Of a stretch of 64,000 nt of DNA, positions 1 to 9,029 are shown in pieces; within the stretch, counting starts at the first letter, position 1; each line of letters opens with the position of its first letter. The notes beneath the pieces were generated by a model. That model was not told the DNA's origin, did not search any database, and saw nothing but the letters and a program-made list of their open reading frames with translations. The DNA is from a virus. Made by a program: the position numbers and the translations under genes. The DNA is taken from IMG/VR virus record IMGVR_UViG_3300020176_000010, positions 17,141 through 81,140 of that record; one strand, 5' to 3'.

Positions 1-163
1 GCACAACAGAACCGCCAGCTCCGGCGACACGCACTACGCCGACCAGAAGGTTGGCCTGCTGCCACAGTGGGTCAGCGAAGAAGGTCGTCGCGATTCAACG
101 CCGGCCGAATACAATCAGCGCATCGAGGCGATGAAAGATCTGATCGCCTGCCTCCGCAACTAA
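1..163 (+). CDS. C-terminal end of a phage structural-region protein (partial)
   Basis: An open frame runs in from the left edge and stops with TAA at 161-163, leaving 53 codons. The visible tail ends in the residues KDLIACLRN. No domain can be recognised in so short a piece. It lies 12 bases upstream of the polyvalent gene on the same strand, so it probably belongs to the virion or ejection module. The start and most of the protein lie outside the window. Confidence 0.6.
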   Translation, partial: HNRTASSGDTHYADQKVGLLPQWVSEEGRRDSTPAEYNQRIEAMKDLIACLRN

Positions 164-175
164 GGACCGAAGTAC

Positions 176-3100
176 ATGGCCCAGATTACGAACTGCCTGA
201 AGCTCATCTCCCGCATGCCTGAGAGCGACCAGGACGCACTGGTTTCTCGACTTGACGAGCTGCAGGCTCTCGGCGTTCCTGCGCAGCGCGCACAGGTGCA
301 GGCGGCCATCGACCTGATGTCGCGCCTGGAGCGCGAGGCAAACCCGCAGGGTATTCAACGCAGCGCAGCGCGCGACGTCACCGAGACGCCGGAGTTCCGC
401 AGCTGGTTTGGCGATAGCAAGGTGGTGGATGCCGATGGCAAGCCGCTTGTCGTGTACCACGCAACCACATCGAACATTAAAAAGTTCTCGACGAAGAAGT
501 CAGCAGGCGGCTTCTACTTCACGCCAAACGCCGAAGATGCATACCCAAGCAAGCGCGGCGAAATGACGTCCGAGCGCGGTCTCAATGTGATGCCAGCCTA
601 CCTGGCCATCAACAGCCCACTGCGGACCAGCGACCCAGCCGATTGGCACAGGCTTGACGCAGACCGACGCTCCAGCATCGAGGATCGCGGATTTGACGGC
701 GTCATTGTTGAAAACGAAGACGGGTCTGTGCGCGAGTACATCGCCTTCGAGCCCAGCCAGATCAAGTCCGCCATCGGAAACCGGGGCACCTTCGACCCGG
801 CCGACCCCGACATCACCCGCAGCGCATCCCGCCTGCCCGCCGGTGTTGAAATCATCGAGGTCGATGATGGCTTCGACGCCATGCAAGACGGCAAGCGCAT
901 CGGCCGCCTGCGCGACAACCTGCCACGCGGCGCCGCTGAGCGGCTGGACGAAAACGCCAGCGTCGACATCGTCAAGGTCGAGAACGAGTTCAAGGGCCAA
1001 GGTGTTGGCGCGGCCCTGTACGACGCCTTCTACGAGAAGCACGGCGGCCGCATCGCGCCATCCGGCAAGACCTCGCCAGAGGCCTGGGCCCTGTGGAAGC
1101 GCAAGTTCCCTCAGAAGGTGCAGGAGTTCGTGCAGGCCGAAGCTCAGCGCATCCGCGACGGCGCAGACCCATTCATGGTCATGCGCAACATCACCGACAA
1201 GGACGTAGCGCGCGACGTGGCCATTGCGGCGGGCGACAACGTTATCCGCAGCGTGGCGCGGAATGTGGTCGATAGCGCCGAGTTCAAGCGCTGGTTCGGC
1301 GACAGTAAGGTGGCGGATGCCGAGGGTAAGCCGCTGGTGGTGTATCACGGCAGCCGATACAACGCCGACATCAAGAGGTTCAGCGCAGCAAAGTCCGAGC
1401 AATCGGCGGCGGAGCGCGGAATCTACTTTACCGACAGCGCAGATCATGCAGATCAATACGCGAGCCAGTGGGGAGACGCCAGCCCAGAAGACGGCGGCTC
1501 AATTTACCCCGTCTATCTGAAGATTGAAAACCCCTACGTTTCCAATGCGTGGGAGTGGAACATGGGCACAGACATCACGCCAGCCCAAGCTCGCAAACGA
1601 GGGCATGATGGCTACGTGATTCAAAACCACGAGGGCGGCACAACCTACATCGCCTTCCGCCCCGAGCAGATCAAGAGCGCCATCGGCAACCGCGGCACGT
1701 TCGACCCATCCGACACCGACATCACGCGCAGCGCCGCGCGCCCCGAATTCTTCAGCCAGCTGCAGCGCTCCATCGAACAAGTGCCAGACCGCCTGGCCAC
1801 CATGTCTGCGCCACAGTGGAAGCTCTGGCTTGACGCCAATGCAGCCAAGCTGGGCGTAAAGAAGGACGAGATTGAGTGGTCAACAATCAAGGATTACTTG
1901 ACACTTCGTGGCAAGGACAAGGTCACGCGCGACGAGTTGGCGGCATACCTGTCTGACAGCGGTGTGCGGGTGCGGGAGGTTGTTCTTGGTGGCGGCGGCA
2001 CTGAAAAGGTAACCTTGGTTCGAGACTCAACCAGGCAGGACGCATGGGGAGAAGTCGTCGTCTATCGAAGCTCCGACGGGGCTTTCGTTGTCGAGAATGG
2101 AATTGGTGGGCAGAGCTGGTCGGTTCAGGATGCCGATTCATACGACAGCGACTACTCAGAAGACGATGGAAGCTACGCAGGAAGCTTCAGCTCACGCGAA
2201 GCTGTAGAGTCTTTCATCAATGGCCAGACGCAGGCCGCCGACCCATATTACTCCGGCGTTGGATCGAACCCAGCAACCAAGTATGGCGCCTATACCGTGC
2301 CCGGCGGCCCGCTCTCGCGCGATACTGAGATCCTGACCCGTGATGGCTGGATGCGGATGGATGAGGTTCAGATCGGCGACGAGGTCATGACGCGACGAGA
2401 TGAAGACGGCGGCCTGGAGTGGCAGCCAGTTGAAGCGCTGCCGACCGTTTACGCAGAAAAGCTATACCACTTCAAGAATCAATCGATCAACATGCGCGTC
2501 ACGCCATGCCACAAGATGGTAGTCAAGCGTCGGCGCAGATCAACGGGCGAGATCGTTCGCGTCACGGCAGAGCAGCTTTGGGGCATGTCGGAGATGGTAG
2601 CCCCACTCACGGGGTCATGGGGCGGCGGTGAATTCTCTGACCTGTTTGATCAAGATCCTGGAGATGTCGCTGAGCTGCTTGGGTGGTTTATTGCAGAAGG
2701 CCACTACAAGACGGAGGCGGATGGCAAGAAGTCAACCATCGGTATTGCTCAGTGCCGATCAGCAAACAGCGACAAGTGCGCCCGTATCGAGTCCCTATTG
2801 GGGAGGATGGGTATCGCCTGGAATTACTCTGGCGGTCAGTATTGGCTGGGTGTCAAGAAGATGTCTGCCGATCTGGTGCAGCTTCTGCATGCACAAGGGA
2901 AATCTGCTGAAAAGTATGTGCCTGGCTTCATGTTCAATGCGCCAGCCAGCGTCATTCAGCGCATGCTTGATGGCCTCTTGCTTGGCGATGGCTGCCTTGT
3001 AAAGCAGAATGGCCGAAAGCCTCGGTGGACATACCACACGAAATCCAAGCAGCTGGCAGATGATGTCCAGGTGCTTGCTCTTCTCGTTGGTAAACGTGGA

Positions 3101-3739
3101 TCCGTGTCTCGGCGCAAGACGGGTCTTTACACGGTCACCATCAATGATAAGCAGTGGGCGAGCATCGATGATGCGAAGCACGCGGTCGTCGATTACAACG
3201 ACATCGCGTACTGCGTCACTGTGAAGAATCACTCGATCTACGTTCGTACCAATGGCGTCGCAGCGTTCACTGGAAACTCCAACTACCGCGAGGTGCTGAT
3301 CACGTTGCCTCCGATTGGCCGGGTGAGATACACCGAGGAAAATGTCGTCGCCATCGATGACGCGGACGACCCAAATCGTTCCCGCTACTTCTGGCGCTTC
3401 AAGGTTCCAGGCAATGAGCTACAGATCTCCAAGCAGGTTTACCGCACCCAGGAGGAGGCGAAGGCCTACATCCTGAGCGAGAAGCAGCCAGAGCCTCCGG
3501 CCGACAAGAACTACCGCTCCAGCCACTGGGATGCGCTGAATGTTATCGCGCATATCAGGGTGGATGATAGGGTGGACTCCGATGGAAAAAAAGTGCTCTT
3601 TGTGAATGAGCTGCAAAGTGATTTTGGCCAGGACTATCGCAAGGCAAAAGAAGCAATCGAGAGCGCTGTTGACACCGATTTTATGGGCATCGTCGAGCGC
3701 ATGAAAAAAGCAGGCGTACTGGAGGTTGTTTGTGATTAA
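176..3739 (+). CDS. Polyvalent internal-virion protein, N-terminal part (ART, GNAT, ART, intein)
   Basis: This 1187-residue product resembles the large multi-domain polyvalent proteins that some phages package and inject with their DNA. Residues ~65-216 and ~362-521 are two copies of an ADP-ribosyltransferase-like (ART-PolyVal) module, each with a KPLVVYH core and ending in IKSAIGNRGTFDP. Between them, ~220-318 looks like a GNAT acetyltransferase with the motif KGQGVGAAL. Residues ~533-612 match a segment frequent in this family (IEWSTIKDYL, VREVVLGG). An intein fills 714-1034, and the flanking extein reads PGGPL/SNYREVLITLP. The ATG at 176 follows AAGGA. The protein stops where homologues would continue, because a GIY-YIG gene is inserted; the missing half is the gene at 4367. 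Domain names are from recall of the families. Confidence 0.85.
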   Translation: MAQITNCLKLISRMPESDQDALVSRLDELQALGVPAQRAQVQAAIDLMSRLEREANPQGIQRSAARDVTETPEFRSWFGDSKVVDADGKPLVVYHATTSNIKKFSTKKSAGGFYFTPNAEDAYPSKRGEMTSERGLNVMPAYLAINSPLRTSDPADWHRLDADRRSSIEDRGFDGVIVENEDGSVREYIAFEPSQIKSAIGNRGTFDPADPDITRSASRLPAGVEIIEVDDGFDAMQDGKRIGRLRDNLPRGAAERLDENASVDIVKVENEFKGQGVGAALYDAFYEKHGGRIAPSGKTSPEAWALWKRKFPQKVQEFVQAEAQRIRDGADPFMVMRNITDKDVARDVAIAAGDNVIRSVARNVVDSAEFKRWFGDSKVADAEGKPLVVYHGSRYNADIKRFSAAKSEQSAAERGIYFTDSADHADQYASQWGDASPEDGGSIYPVYLKIENPYVSNAWEWNMGTDITPAQARKRGHDGYVIQNHEGGTTYIAFRPEQIKSAIGNRGTFDPSDTDITRSAARPEFFSQLQRSIEQVPDRLATMSAPQWKLWLDANAAKLGVKKDEIEWSTIKDYLTLRGKDKVTRDELAAYLSDSGVRVREVVLGGGGTEKVTLVRDSTRQDAWGEVVVYRSSDGAFVVENGIGGQSWSVQDADSYDSDYSEDDGSYAGSFSSREAVESFINGQTQAADPYYSGVGSNPATKYGAYTVPGGPLSRDTEILTRDGWMRMDEVQIGDEVMTRRDEDGGLEWQPVEALPTVYAEKLYHFKNQSINMRVTPCHKMVVKRRRRSTGEIVRVTAEQLWGMSEMVAPLTGSWGGGEFSDLFDQDPGDVAELLGWFIAEGHYKTEADGKKSTIGIAQCRSANSDKCARIESLLGRMGIAWNYSGGQYWLGVKKMSADLVQLLHAQGKSAEKYVPGFMFNAPASVIQRMLDGLLLGDGCLVKQNGRKPRWTYHTKSKQLADDVQVLALLVGKRGSVSRRKTGLYTVTINDKQWASIDDAKHAVVDYNDIAYCVTVKNHSIYVRTNGVAAFTGNSNYREVLITLPPIGRVRYTEENVVAIDDADDPNRSRYFWRFKVPGNELQISKQVYRTQEEAKAYILSEKQPEPPADKNYRSSHWDALNVIAHIRVDDRVDSDGKKVLFVNELQSDFGQDYRKAKEAIESAVDTDFMGIVERMKKAGVLEVVCD
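2315..3277 (+). mobile_element. LAGLIDADG intein in the polyvalent protein
   Basis: Codons 714-1034 form a 321-residue in-frame insertion with intein features. It starts with Ser followed by RDTEILTRDGW (block A). It has TPCH (block B, TxxH). It ends with SIYVRTNGVAAFTGN before a +1 Ser (blocks F and G). The two LAGLIDADG helices LLGWFIAEG and MLDGLLLGDG mark a homing endonuclease. The penultimate residue is Gly rather than the usual His, a known variant. Removal would join PGGPL to SNYREVLITLP, restoring a strongly conserved motif of these phage proteins, which is the kind of site inteins favour. Confidence 0.92.
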
Positions 3740-4367
3740 GACCTTCTATGTTTACAGGCACTACCACACCGACAGCGGACTCCCATTTTATGTTGGCAAG
3801 GGGACCAGACTATCCAAGAGTGACGGCTATCGCAGGGCTTTTGATGTGCATCGAAGGAAGGCCTCATGGAAAAGCGCGTCCGCAAAGCACGGCCTAGTGG
3901 TAGAGGTTGTGGCCGAGTTCTTTGCTGAGGCGGATGCTCTTGCGTTTGAGGCCGATTTGATAGCTATGCATGGTCGCCGGGATCTTTGTGCTGGCACGCT
4001 CATAAATCACACCGATGGGGGTGAGGGGTGCTCTGGGTTTAAGCACAAGCCGGAGTCAATCGAGCGCATTCGGATGGCAAGCCAAGGGCGCCGCCTTGGC
4101 GATGCGTCACGCCGCAGAATCTCCGATGCGCTAACCGGTAGTCGGCACCCTGGCTACGGCCGCCGGCAGTCGGCAGAAACGTCCGAGCGAAAAAGGGTGG
4201 CGATGCTAGGTAAAAACTTAAATGGTCGCTCTGTGCTGGATCGCTCAACAGGCGCTGTGTACAAATCAGTTCTTGCGGCATCAAGAGCAACAGGAATACC
4301 GGCACGAACACTCGCCAACTATCTGCATGGCGAGAGGAAGAATAGAACAGAAATGGAGTTCGCATAA
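3732..4367 (+). CDS. GIY-YIG homing endonuclease splitting the polyvalent gene
   Basis: This 211-residue protein opens with a GIY-YIG nuclease core: FYVYRH, then GLPFYVGKG, then an EADALAFEADLI helix carrying the catalytic glutamate. After it come NUMOD-like repeats (KPESIERIRMASQG, SRRRISDALTGS) and a C-terminal segment resembling an intron-encoded-nuclease-repeat/HTH (GAVYKSVLAASRATG), as in Seg-type free-standing enzymes. The GTG at 3732 is chosen because GGAGG (3721-3725) lies six bases before it. The gene begins inside the last codons of the upstream half and its TAA overlaps the ATG of the downstream half, so both junctions are translationally coupled. It sits where the polyvalent protein should be continuous. 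Confidence 0.88.
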   Translation: MIKTFYVYRHYHTDSGLPFYVGKGTRLSKSDGYRRAFDVHRRKASWKSASAKHGLVVEVVAEFFAEADALAFEADLIAMHGRRDLCAGTLINHTDGGEGCSGFKHKPESIERIRMASQGRRLGDASRRRISDALTGSRHPGYGRRQSAETSERKRVAMLGKNLNGRSVLDRSTGAVYKSVLAASRATGIPARTLANYLHGERKNRTEMEFA

Positions 4368-7300
4368 TGGCCTGCCGATACACCTACCAGGGCAAGACCT
4401 ACGAGGCCCACGAATTCGACGACGTGCTGCGCGCTATGGCGCCAATGGATGCGGAGAAGTTCATGCCTACCGTGAAGAGCATTCCATCAGCGCCACTGAT
4501 CTCCGACACCAAGGCCTGGGCCGGCCTCGCCCTGAAGCGCGCCATCATGATGGCCGTGGAGGAGGGGCACGACAAGATCGCTTTGATCACCGGGCAGCAG
4601 GCCGCGGATCTCTATGACCTGAGCAAGCAGATCAGCAGGGTCGAGTTCTCGGACGCCAGCAGCGGAGGCGTCAGTGATGCCAACCTTGGCGCGCCAGATG
4701 GATCTGGGAATCTGTCGGCATTCGACCTTGACGGCAAGCGTGTCATCGACACCTATGTCAGCGCCGACAAGATCGAGGACTATGTTGGCAAGGAGGTTGC
4801 GCGCAAACTACTCGAATCCGAGCCAAGGGCCGTCCGCGCCGCCGGAGTTGGCCTGCGTCGCCGCTCCCTTGATGGCCTAGACCTCAAGGTCGGTGGCGAA
4901 GGCATGCGCGCCTTCTACGACCAGATCATCCCCCAGGTGGCGCGCGACGTGCTGAAGAGGCTGGGCGGCGGGCAACTGGCCACAGCGAAAATCACAACCG
5001 ACAAGAATGGCTGGCACATCACGCCACCCAGCCAGACGGCCAGCGGAAAGTGGATGGTCAAGAGCAGCGACTACAACTCCGTCGGCCTCAAGTTCGACAC
5101 AGAGGCCGAGGCGCGCGCCGCCCTGGCCGAGAAGCAGGAAACGAGCGAGCAGGTTTCGCTCGACATCACGGACTCCATGCGCGAGAAGGTGGCCTCCGGC
5201 GTGCCGCTGTTCAGCCGCCGCCGTGGCTGGGATGCATTCCCTGACGCGATCATCGCGACACCGCCGTCCACACAATCAAGCGACCCATCGTACGCAGCAG
5301 CCAAGGGCGGCGACATGAAGGCCGCGCTCGAGCTCGTGGACCGCGTGATGCCCGATGACATCGAGCAGCGCGTGCGCGCAACCATTGGTGATGCCAAGCC
5401 TATCGTTGCCGCCGTGCACGCCGAAGAGGCCGCCGGCCGCAACAAGATCCCCTTGGCCACCGCCTTCGTGCTCGGAGAGCGCATGGGTCTGCAGGTCGAC
5501 GAGAAGCTGGTTCAGGCATCACGCGCCAAGCGCACCGGCTCCGACGGCATGGCCCGCCTCGGCGTGCAGCCAGAGTTTGCCGGCGAAGTGGAGCGCGACG
5601 CAGACTACCTGCTGGTCGATGACACCCTGGCCCAGGGCGGCACGCTGGCGCAGCTCAAGACCCACATCGAGGACAACGGCGGCCGCGTCGTGGGGGTATT
5701 CGCGCTGAGCGGCAAGCAATACTCTGCTAAGATTTCCCTTGATAATGCAACACTTAATGATGTCAGGGCGAAGTATGGATCGATCGAAGACTGGTGGAAA
5801 GGCGAGCTCGGCTACGGCTTCGAAGGCCTCACACAGTCCGAGGCCCGCTACATGCTCAACTCCGGGCTTTCGCCTGAAGCCCTGCGAGATCGAGTCGCTG
5901 CAGCACGACAAGCGGCTGGCGCTGGAGATGGCGCGCAGCGTTCGGAAAGCGTTGGCGATCAAGAAGTAGTACGCAGCATGCCGCGCGTTCCTGGTTTGAA
6001 CGCCGGGCCTGTCGAGAGCACGACAGGAGACTATGGCCGCGAGTACACGCCGCAGCAGTTGGCCATGTTCAAGAACACCGGCCGCACCACGCAGAAGCCG
6101 TCCCTCGTTGAGCGCCTAAAAGAGGCTCGCAAAGACTTGGGCAAGAAGATGGCCCAAGGCATCGTCGATCAATTCCGCCCGCTGCGCGATCTCGGCGGCA
6201 ACGCCTACACGCTGGCCCGCTTGTCAAAGGGCGCGGCCGGCGCGTTCGAGGCGCTGCTTGGCCACGGCAAACTGAAGATCGTCGATGGAGCCTACGACGC
6301 AGACACCAGCGGCGGCTTCATTGACACCGTCGGCAAACCCCTTGGCCGCGAGATCGAAGACTTCATGTGGTGGGTAGCCGCCAACCGCGCGGACAGCCTT
6401 TCTCTGCAGGACCGCGAGAACCTCTTCACTGACGACGACATTGCCGCGGGCAAATCGCTGGCAGACGGAGACCTCGAGTTCGACTACCTCCTGCAGAGCG
6501 GCGCAACAACGCGCGACCGCAAGGCCGCCTACGAGGACTCGCTGAAGAAGTTCAACGCGTTTGGCAAGAATGTGCTGGACATCGCCGAGGAGAGCGGACT
6601 GATCGATGGAGAGAGCCGCAAGCTGTGGGAGAGTGAGTTCTACGTGCCGTTCTACCGCGTGAGCGAAGAGGATGGCTCATTCATTGGCGCAAAGATCAAG
6701 GGCGGCCTGGCTCGCCAGCGCGCGTTCCACGAGCTCAAAGGCGGAAGCCAGAAGCTGAACAGCGACCTGCTGGCGAACACCATGCGCAACTGGGCGCACC
6801 TGATCGACGCGTCTGCGAAGAACCGCGCAGCCAAGGCGACGCTTGAGTCTGCGCAGAATGTCGGCATCGCGCTTGAGGCTGACGCTGAGACCGTACGCCA
6901 GCTCGGAAAGTCGATGGGCGGCAAGGGTGGCACCGTTTGGTTCATGGACGGCGGCCAGCAGCGCCACTTCCTGGTTGGCGACCCATACGTGCTCGAGGCA
7001 ATCAATAGCCTGGAGTACGCCGGCCTGCGCGGCCCACTGATGGACGCCCTTTCCACAATGAAGCACTGGCTGACCGTCGGCGTCACGGCGTCGCCAGCGT
7101 TCAAGATCCGCAACTTGATCCGCGACTCGATTCAGGCCATCAGCTTGAGCGGCCTGAGCTACAACCCGGTGACCAACCTGGTTGAGGGCTACAAGGCCAC
7201 AGATCGAGCAAGCCAGGACTACGTCTCTACGCTGGCATCTGGCGGCCTGATTCGCTTTGGCTCCATGCTGGAAGACAGCGCATCAGAGCGCGTACGGAGG

Positions 7301-8572
7301 CTTGTGAAGAAGGGCGTCGATGGCAACACCATCCTGGACAGCGAGAGCAAGGTGCAGGCCTTCTATGGGAAGTACCTTGAGCCAGCGATTGAGGCCTACC
7401 AAGAGATCGGCAACCGCGGGGAGGAGATCAACCGCGCCTCGCTGTACAAGCAGCTGCGCGCAAAGGGCGTAAGTCATGCGGAGGCATCCCTGATGGCGCG
7501 CGACCTTATGGACTTCAGCATGCAGGGAACGTGGACCAGCATTCGGTTCCTGACCCAGGTTGTGCCGTTCATGAACGCCCGCCTGCAGGGTATGTACAAG
7601 CTGGGCCGTGGAGCCATGGAGGATCCTCGTCGATTCGCCCTGGTTACCGGCGCCGTGGCACTCATGTCTATCTCGCTGCTGGCGGCCTACGGCGATGACG
7701 ACGACTGGAAAAAGCGCGAGGACTGGGATCGCGATGGATTCTGGTGGTTCAAGTTCGGCGGCACAGCATTCCGCATTCCGAAGCCATTCGAAATTGGCGC
7801 CATCGGCAGCCTTGCCGAGCGTGGAGTTGAGCTCTTCACCAACGACGAGTTCACCGCAAAGCGCTTCGGCAGCCGGGTGCTCCACCTGCTTGGCGACAAC
7901 CTGGCCATGAACCCAATTCCGCAAGCTGTGAAGCCAATGCTGGACATCTACGCCAACAAGGACAGCTTCTCCGGCAGGCCGATCGAGTCGATGGGCATGG
8001 AGCGCCTGCAGTCCGAGTACCGCTACAACGTGCACACAAGCATGATCGCCAGGGGCGCCAGCTCCGCGCTGAATGCGGCAACGCGCACCGTTGGCGCGGA
8101 GGCCCTCAGCCCGGTGCAGATCGACTCACTGATCCGCGGATACTTTGGATGGCTTGGAACCTTTGTGGTTGCAGGAGCGGATATGGCAGTGCGCCCACTC
8201 ACTGACGAGCCAGCACGCCCACAGGCCGATTACCTGAAGGTGGTGTCACAGGGTTTCTTGAAGACCTTGCCAGAGCCTGGCTCAAAGTACGTGAGCGCCA
8301 TGTACGACCAGGCAAAGGTAATCGAGCAGGCCTACGCCACGCACCGGCAGATGGTCAAAGAGGGCAAGGTCGACGAGGCGCGCGAGTTCGCGGCCGAGAA
8401 CAAAGATCTGCTGGAGCGCCACCGCAGGATCGAGGGCGTCAAAGAGGCCCAGTCCAAGATCAACAAGCGCGTGCGCGAGATCGAGCTCAGCGACATGGAC
8501 CCAGCTCGCAAGGCCGAGGAGATCCAAAAGCTGCGCGATCAGTCGGGCAAGATCGCTCGGAAGGTTTACTGA
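4367..8572 (+). CDS. Polyvalent internal-virion protein, C-terminal part (PRTase-like, LPD38)
   Basis: This 1401-residue product continues the gene at 176. Its start (YTYQGKTYEAHEF, then KAWAGLALKRAI) corresponds to the middle of homologous phage proteins. GGEGMRAFYDQIIP near residue 175 is a family motif. A type I phosphoribosyltransferase-like region holds the PRPP-loop signature YLLVDDTLAQGGT (~414-426). The C-terminal third is LPD38-like (VGVTASPAFKIRNLIRDS at ~905, IRFLTQVVPFMNARLQGM at ~1062) with a membrane-type segment FALVTGAVALMSISLLA (~1089). Such proteins are thought to be virion-packaged and to help genome entry. The ATG overlaps the endonuclease stop as TAATG, with GGAG eight bases upstream. 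Confidence 0.87.
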   Translation: MACRYTYQGKTYEAHEFDDVLRAMAPMDAEKFMPTVKSIPSAPLISDTKAWAGLALKRAIMMAVEEGHDKIALITGQQAADLYDLSKQISRVEFSDASSGGVSDANLGAPDGSGNLSAFDLDGKRVIDTYVSADKIEDYVGKEVARKLLESEPRAVRAAGVGLRRRSLDGLDLKVGGEGMRAFYDQIIPQVARDVLKRLGGGQLATAKITTDKNGWHITPPSQTASGKWMVKSSDYNSVGLKFDTEAEARAALAEKQETSEQVSLDITDSMREKVASGVPLFSRRRGWDAFPDAIIATPPSTQSSDPSYAAAKGGDMKAALELVDRVMPDDIEQRVRATIGDAKPIVAAVHAEEAAGRNKIPLATAFVLGERMGLQVDEKLVQASRAKRTGSDGMARLGVQPEFAGEVERDADYLLVDDTLAQGGTLAQLKTHIEDNGGRVVGVFALSGKQYSAKISLDNATLNDVRAKYGSIEDWWKGELGYGFEGLTQSEARYMLNSGLSPEALRDRVAAARQAAGAGDGAQRSESVGDQEVVRSMPRVPGLNAGPVESTTGDYGREYTPQQLAMFKNTGRTTQKPSLVERLKEARKDLGKKMAQGIVDQFRPLRDLGGNAYTLARLSKGAAGAFEALLGHGKLKIVDGAYDADTSGGFIDTVGKPLGREIEDFMWWVAANRADSLSLQDRENLFTDDDIAAGKSLADGDLEFDYLLQSGATTRDRKAAYEDSLKKFNAFGKNVLDIAEESGLIDGESRKLWESEFYVPFYRVSEEDGSFIGAKIKGGLARQRAFHELKGGSQKLNSDLLANTMRNWAHLIDASAKNRAAKATLESAQNVGIALEADAETVRQLGKSMGGKGGTVWFMDGGQQRHFLVGDPYVLEAINSLEYAGLRGPLMDALSTMKHWLTVGVTASPAFKIRNLIRDSIQAISLSGLSYNPVTNLVEGYKATDRASQDYVSTLASGGLIRFGSMLEDSASERVRRLVKKGVDGNTILDSESKVQAFYGKYLEPAIEAYQEIGNRGEEINRASLYKQLRAKGVSHAEASLMARDLMDFSMQGTWTSIRFLTQVVPFMNARLQGMYKLGRGAMEDPRRFALVTGAVALMSISLLAAYGDDDDWKKREDWDRDGFWWFKFGGTAFRIPKPFEIGAIGSLAERGVELFTNDEFTAKRFGSRVLHLLGDNLAMNPIPQAVKPMLDIYANKDSFSGRPIESMGMERLQSEYRYNVHTSMIARGASSALNAATRTVGAEALSPVQIDSLIRGYFGWLGTFVVAGADMAVRPLTDEPARPQADYLKVVSQGFLKTLPEPGSKYVSAMYDQAKVIEQAYATHRQMVKEGKVDEAREFAAENKDLLERHRRIEGVKEAQSKINKRVREIELSDMDPARKAEEIQKLRDQSGKIARKVY

Positions 8573-8775
8573 CAGCACGGGGCTGTGATGGCCCCGTATC
8601 TGATTGCCTGGAGGATGGATCCAACGATCCATCCGGCAGCCCCGAGGCAAACCATCCAGACGACAGCCGTGCCAAACAAGTCCTTGATGCGAGCCTTTGT
8701 GGCACCGCCAAGGATTGCAAAAAGACCAAAGAAAGCGAGTAGTGCGAGCATTGCCGATTTTATAGAGGTCGGCAA
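8566..8775 (-). CDS. Small two-helix membrane protein
   Basis: An open frame of 69 residues on the minus strand has two hydrophobic segments, AMLALLAFFGLFAILGGA and LFGTAVVWMVCLGAAGWIV, separated by a basic turn (TKARIKDLF). The start would be TTG at 8775 or an in-frame ATG eight codons in; the ribosome site is weak. It converges on the polyvalent gene, overlapping its last seven bases. A small hairpin GGGGC/GCCCC at 8582-8596 lies in its tail and may end transcription from either side. Function is unknown; a holin-like or superinfection role would be a guess. Confidence 0.45.
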   Translation of the reverse strand: MPTSIKSAMLALLAFFGLFAILGGATKARIKDLFGTAVVWMVCLGAAGWIVGSILQAIRYGAITAPCCQ

Positions 8776-8796
8776 TGCTTGAGTCTCTTTTCTGCG

Positions 8797-9010
8797 CTAA
8801 ATCGTGCAGAACTCGTGCAGCTGTCGCTTTTTTAAGACGTATGCCTCATGAGCCTTTTCTGGTGCCTCGTAGAAGCCTGCGTGGTGCTGCTTGCCATTCA
8901 GGTTCACCTTTGCTCCCCATGCGTTTCGCTGCGCAGACCAGTAGACGCCAAGCAGGCCCGATGCCTTGTTGTGCGACCACGCCTTCCGCGTGTTCTGCGC
9001 ATTCTGGGAC
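8797..9010 (-). pseudogene. 3' remnant of an HNH homing endonuclease (AP2-type DNA-binding tail)
   Basis: Read leftward, this frame encodes KSQNAQNTRKAW, then GLLGVYWSAQRNAWGAKVNLNG, ending in EKAHEAYVLKKRQLHE. That is the C-terminal AP2-like DNA-binding region typical of phage HNH homing endonucleases (usual form: G-V-x-W near the start, G-x-F/Y, then EEA-x-x-AY). No HNH nuclease half is found next to it. A TnpB element abuts its 5' side, and the gene beyond that element (188 aa) ends cleanly with its own stop. The endonuclease is therefore 5'-truncated and should be inactive. Confidence 0.75.
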
Positions 9011-9029
9011 TTTTGACATCCTCTCCGGC

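Noticed and set aside
500-1456. Long minus-strand open frame (318 codons) opposite the polyvalent gene
   Set aside because: It lies wholly opposite a gene with recognisable domains, has no family match and is the usual third-position GC shadow.
3726-4367. Group I intron hosting the GIY-YIG gene
   Set aside because: The endonuclease fills the whole insert from start to stop, with coupled junctions and no room for an intron core.
8578-8600. Intrinsic terminator after the polyvalent gene
   Set aside because: The GGGGC/GCCCC stem is short and no run of T follows on either strand, so it is noted only as a hairpin.
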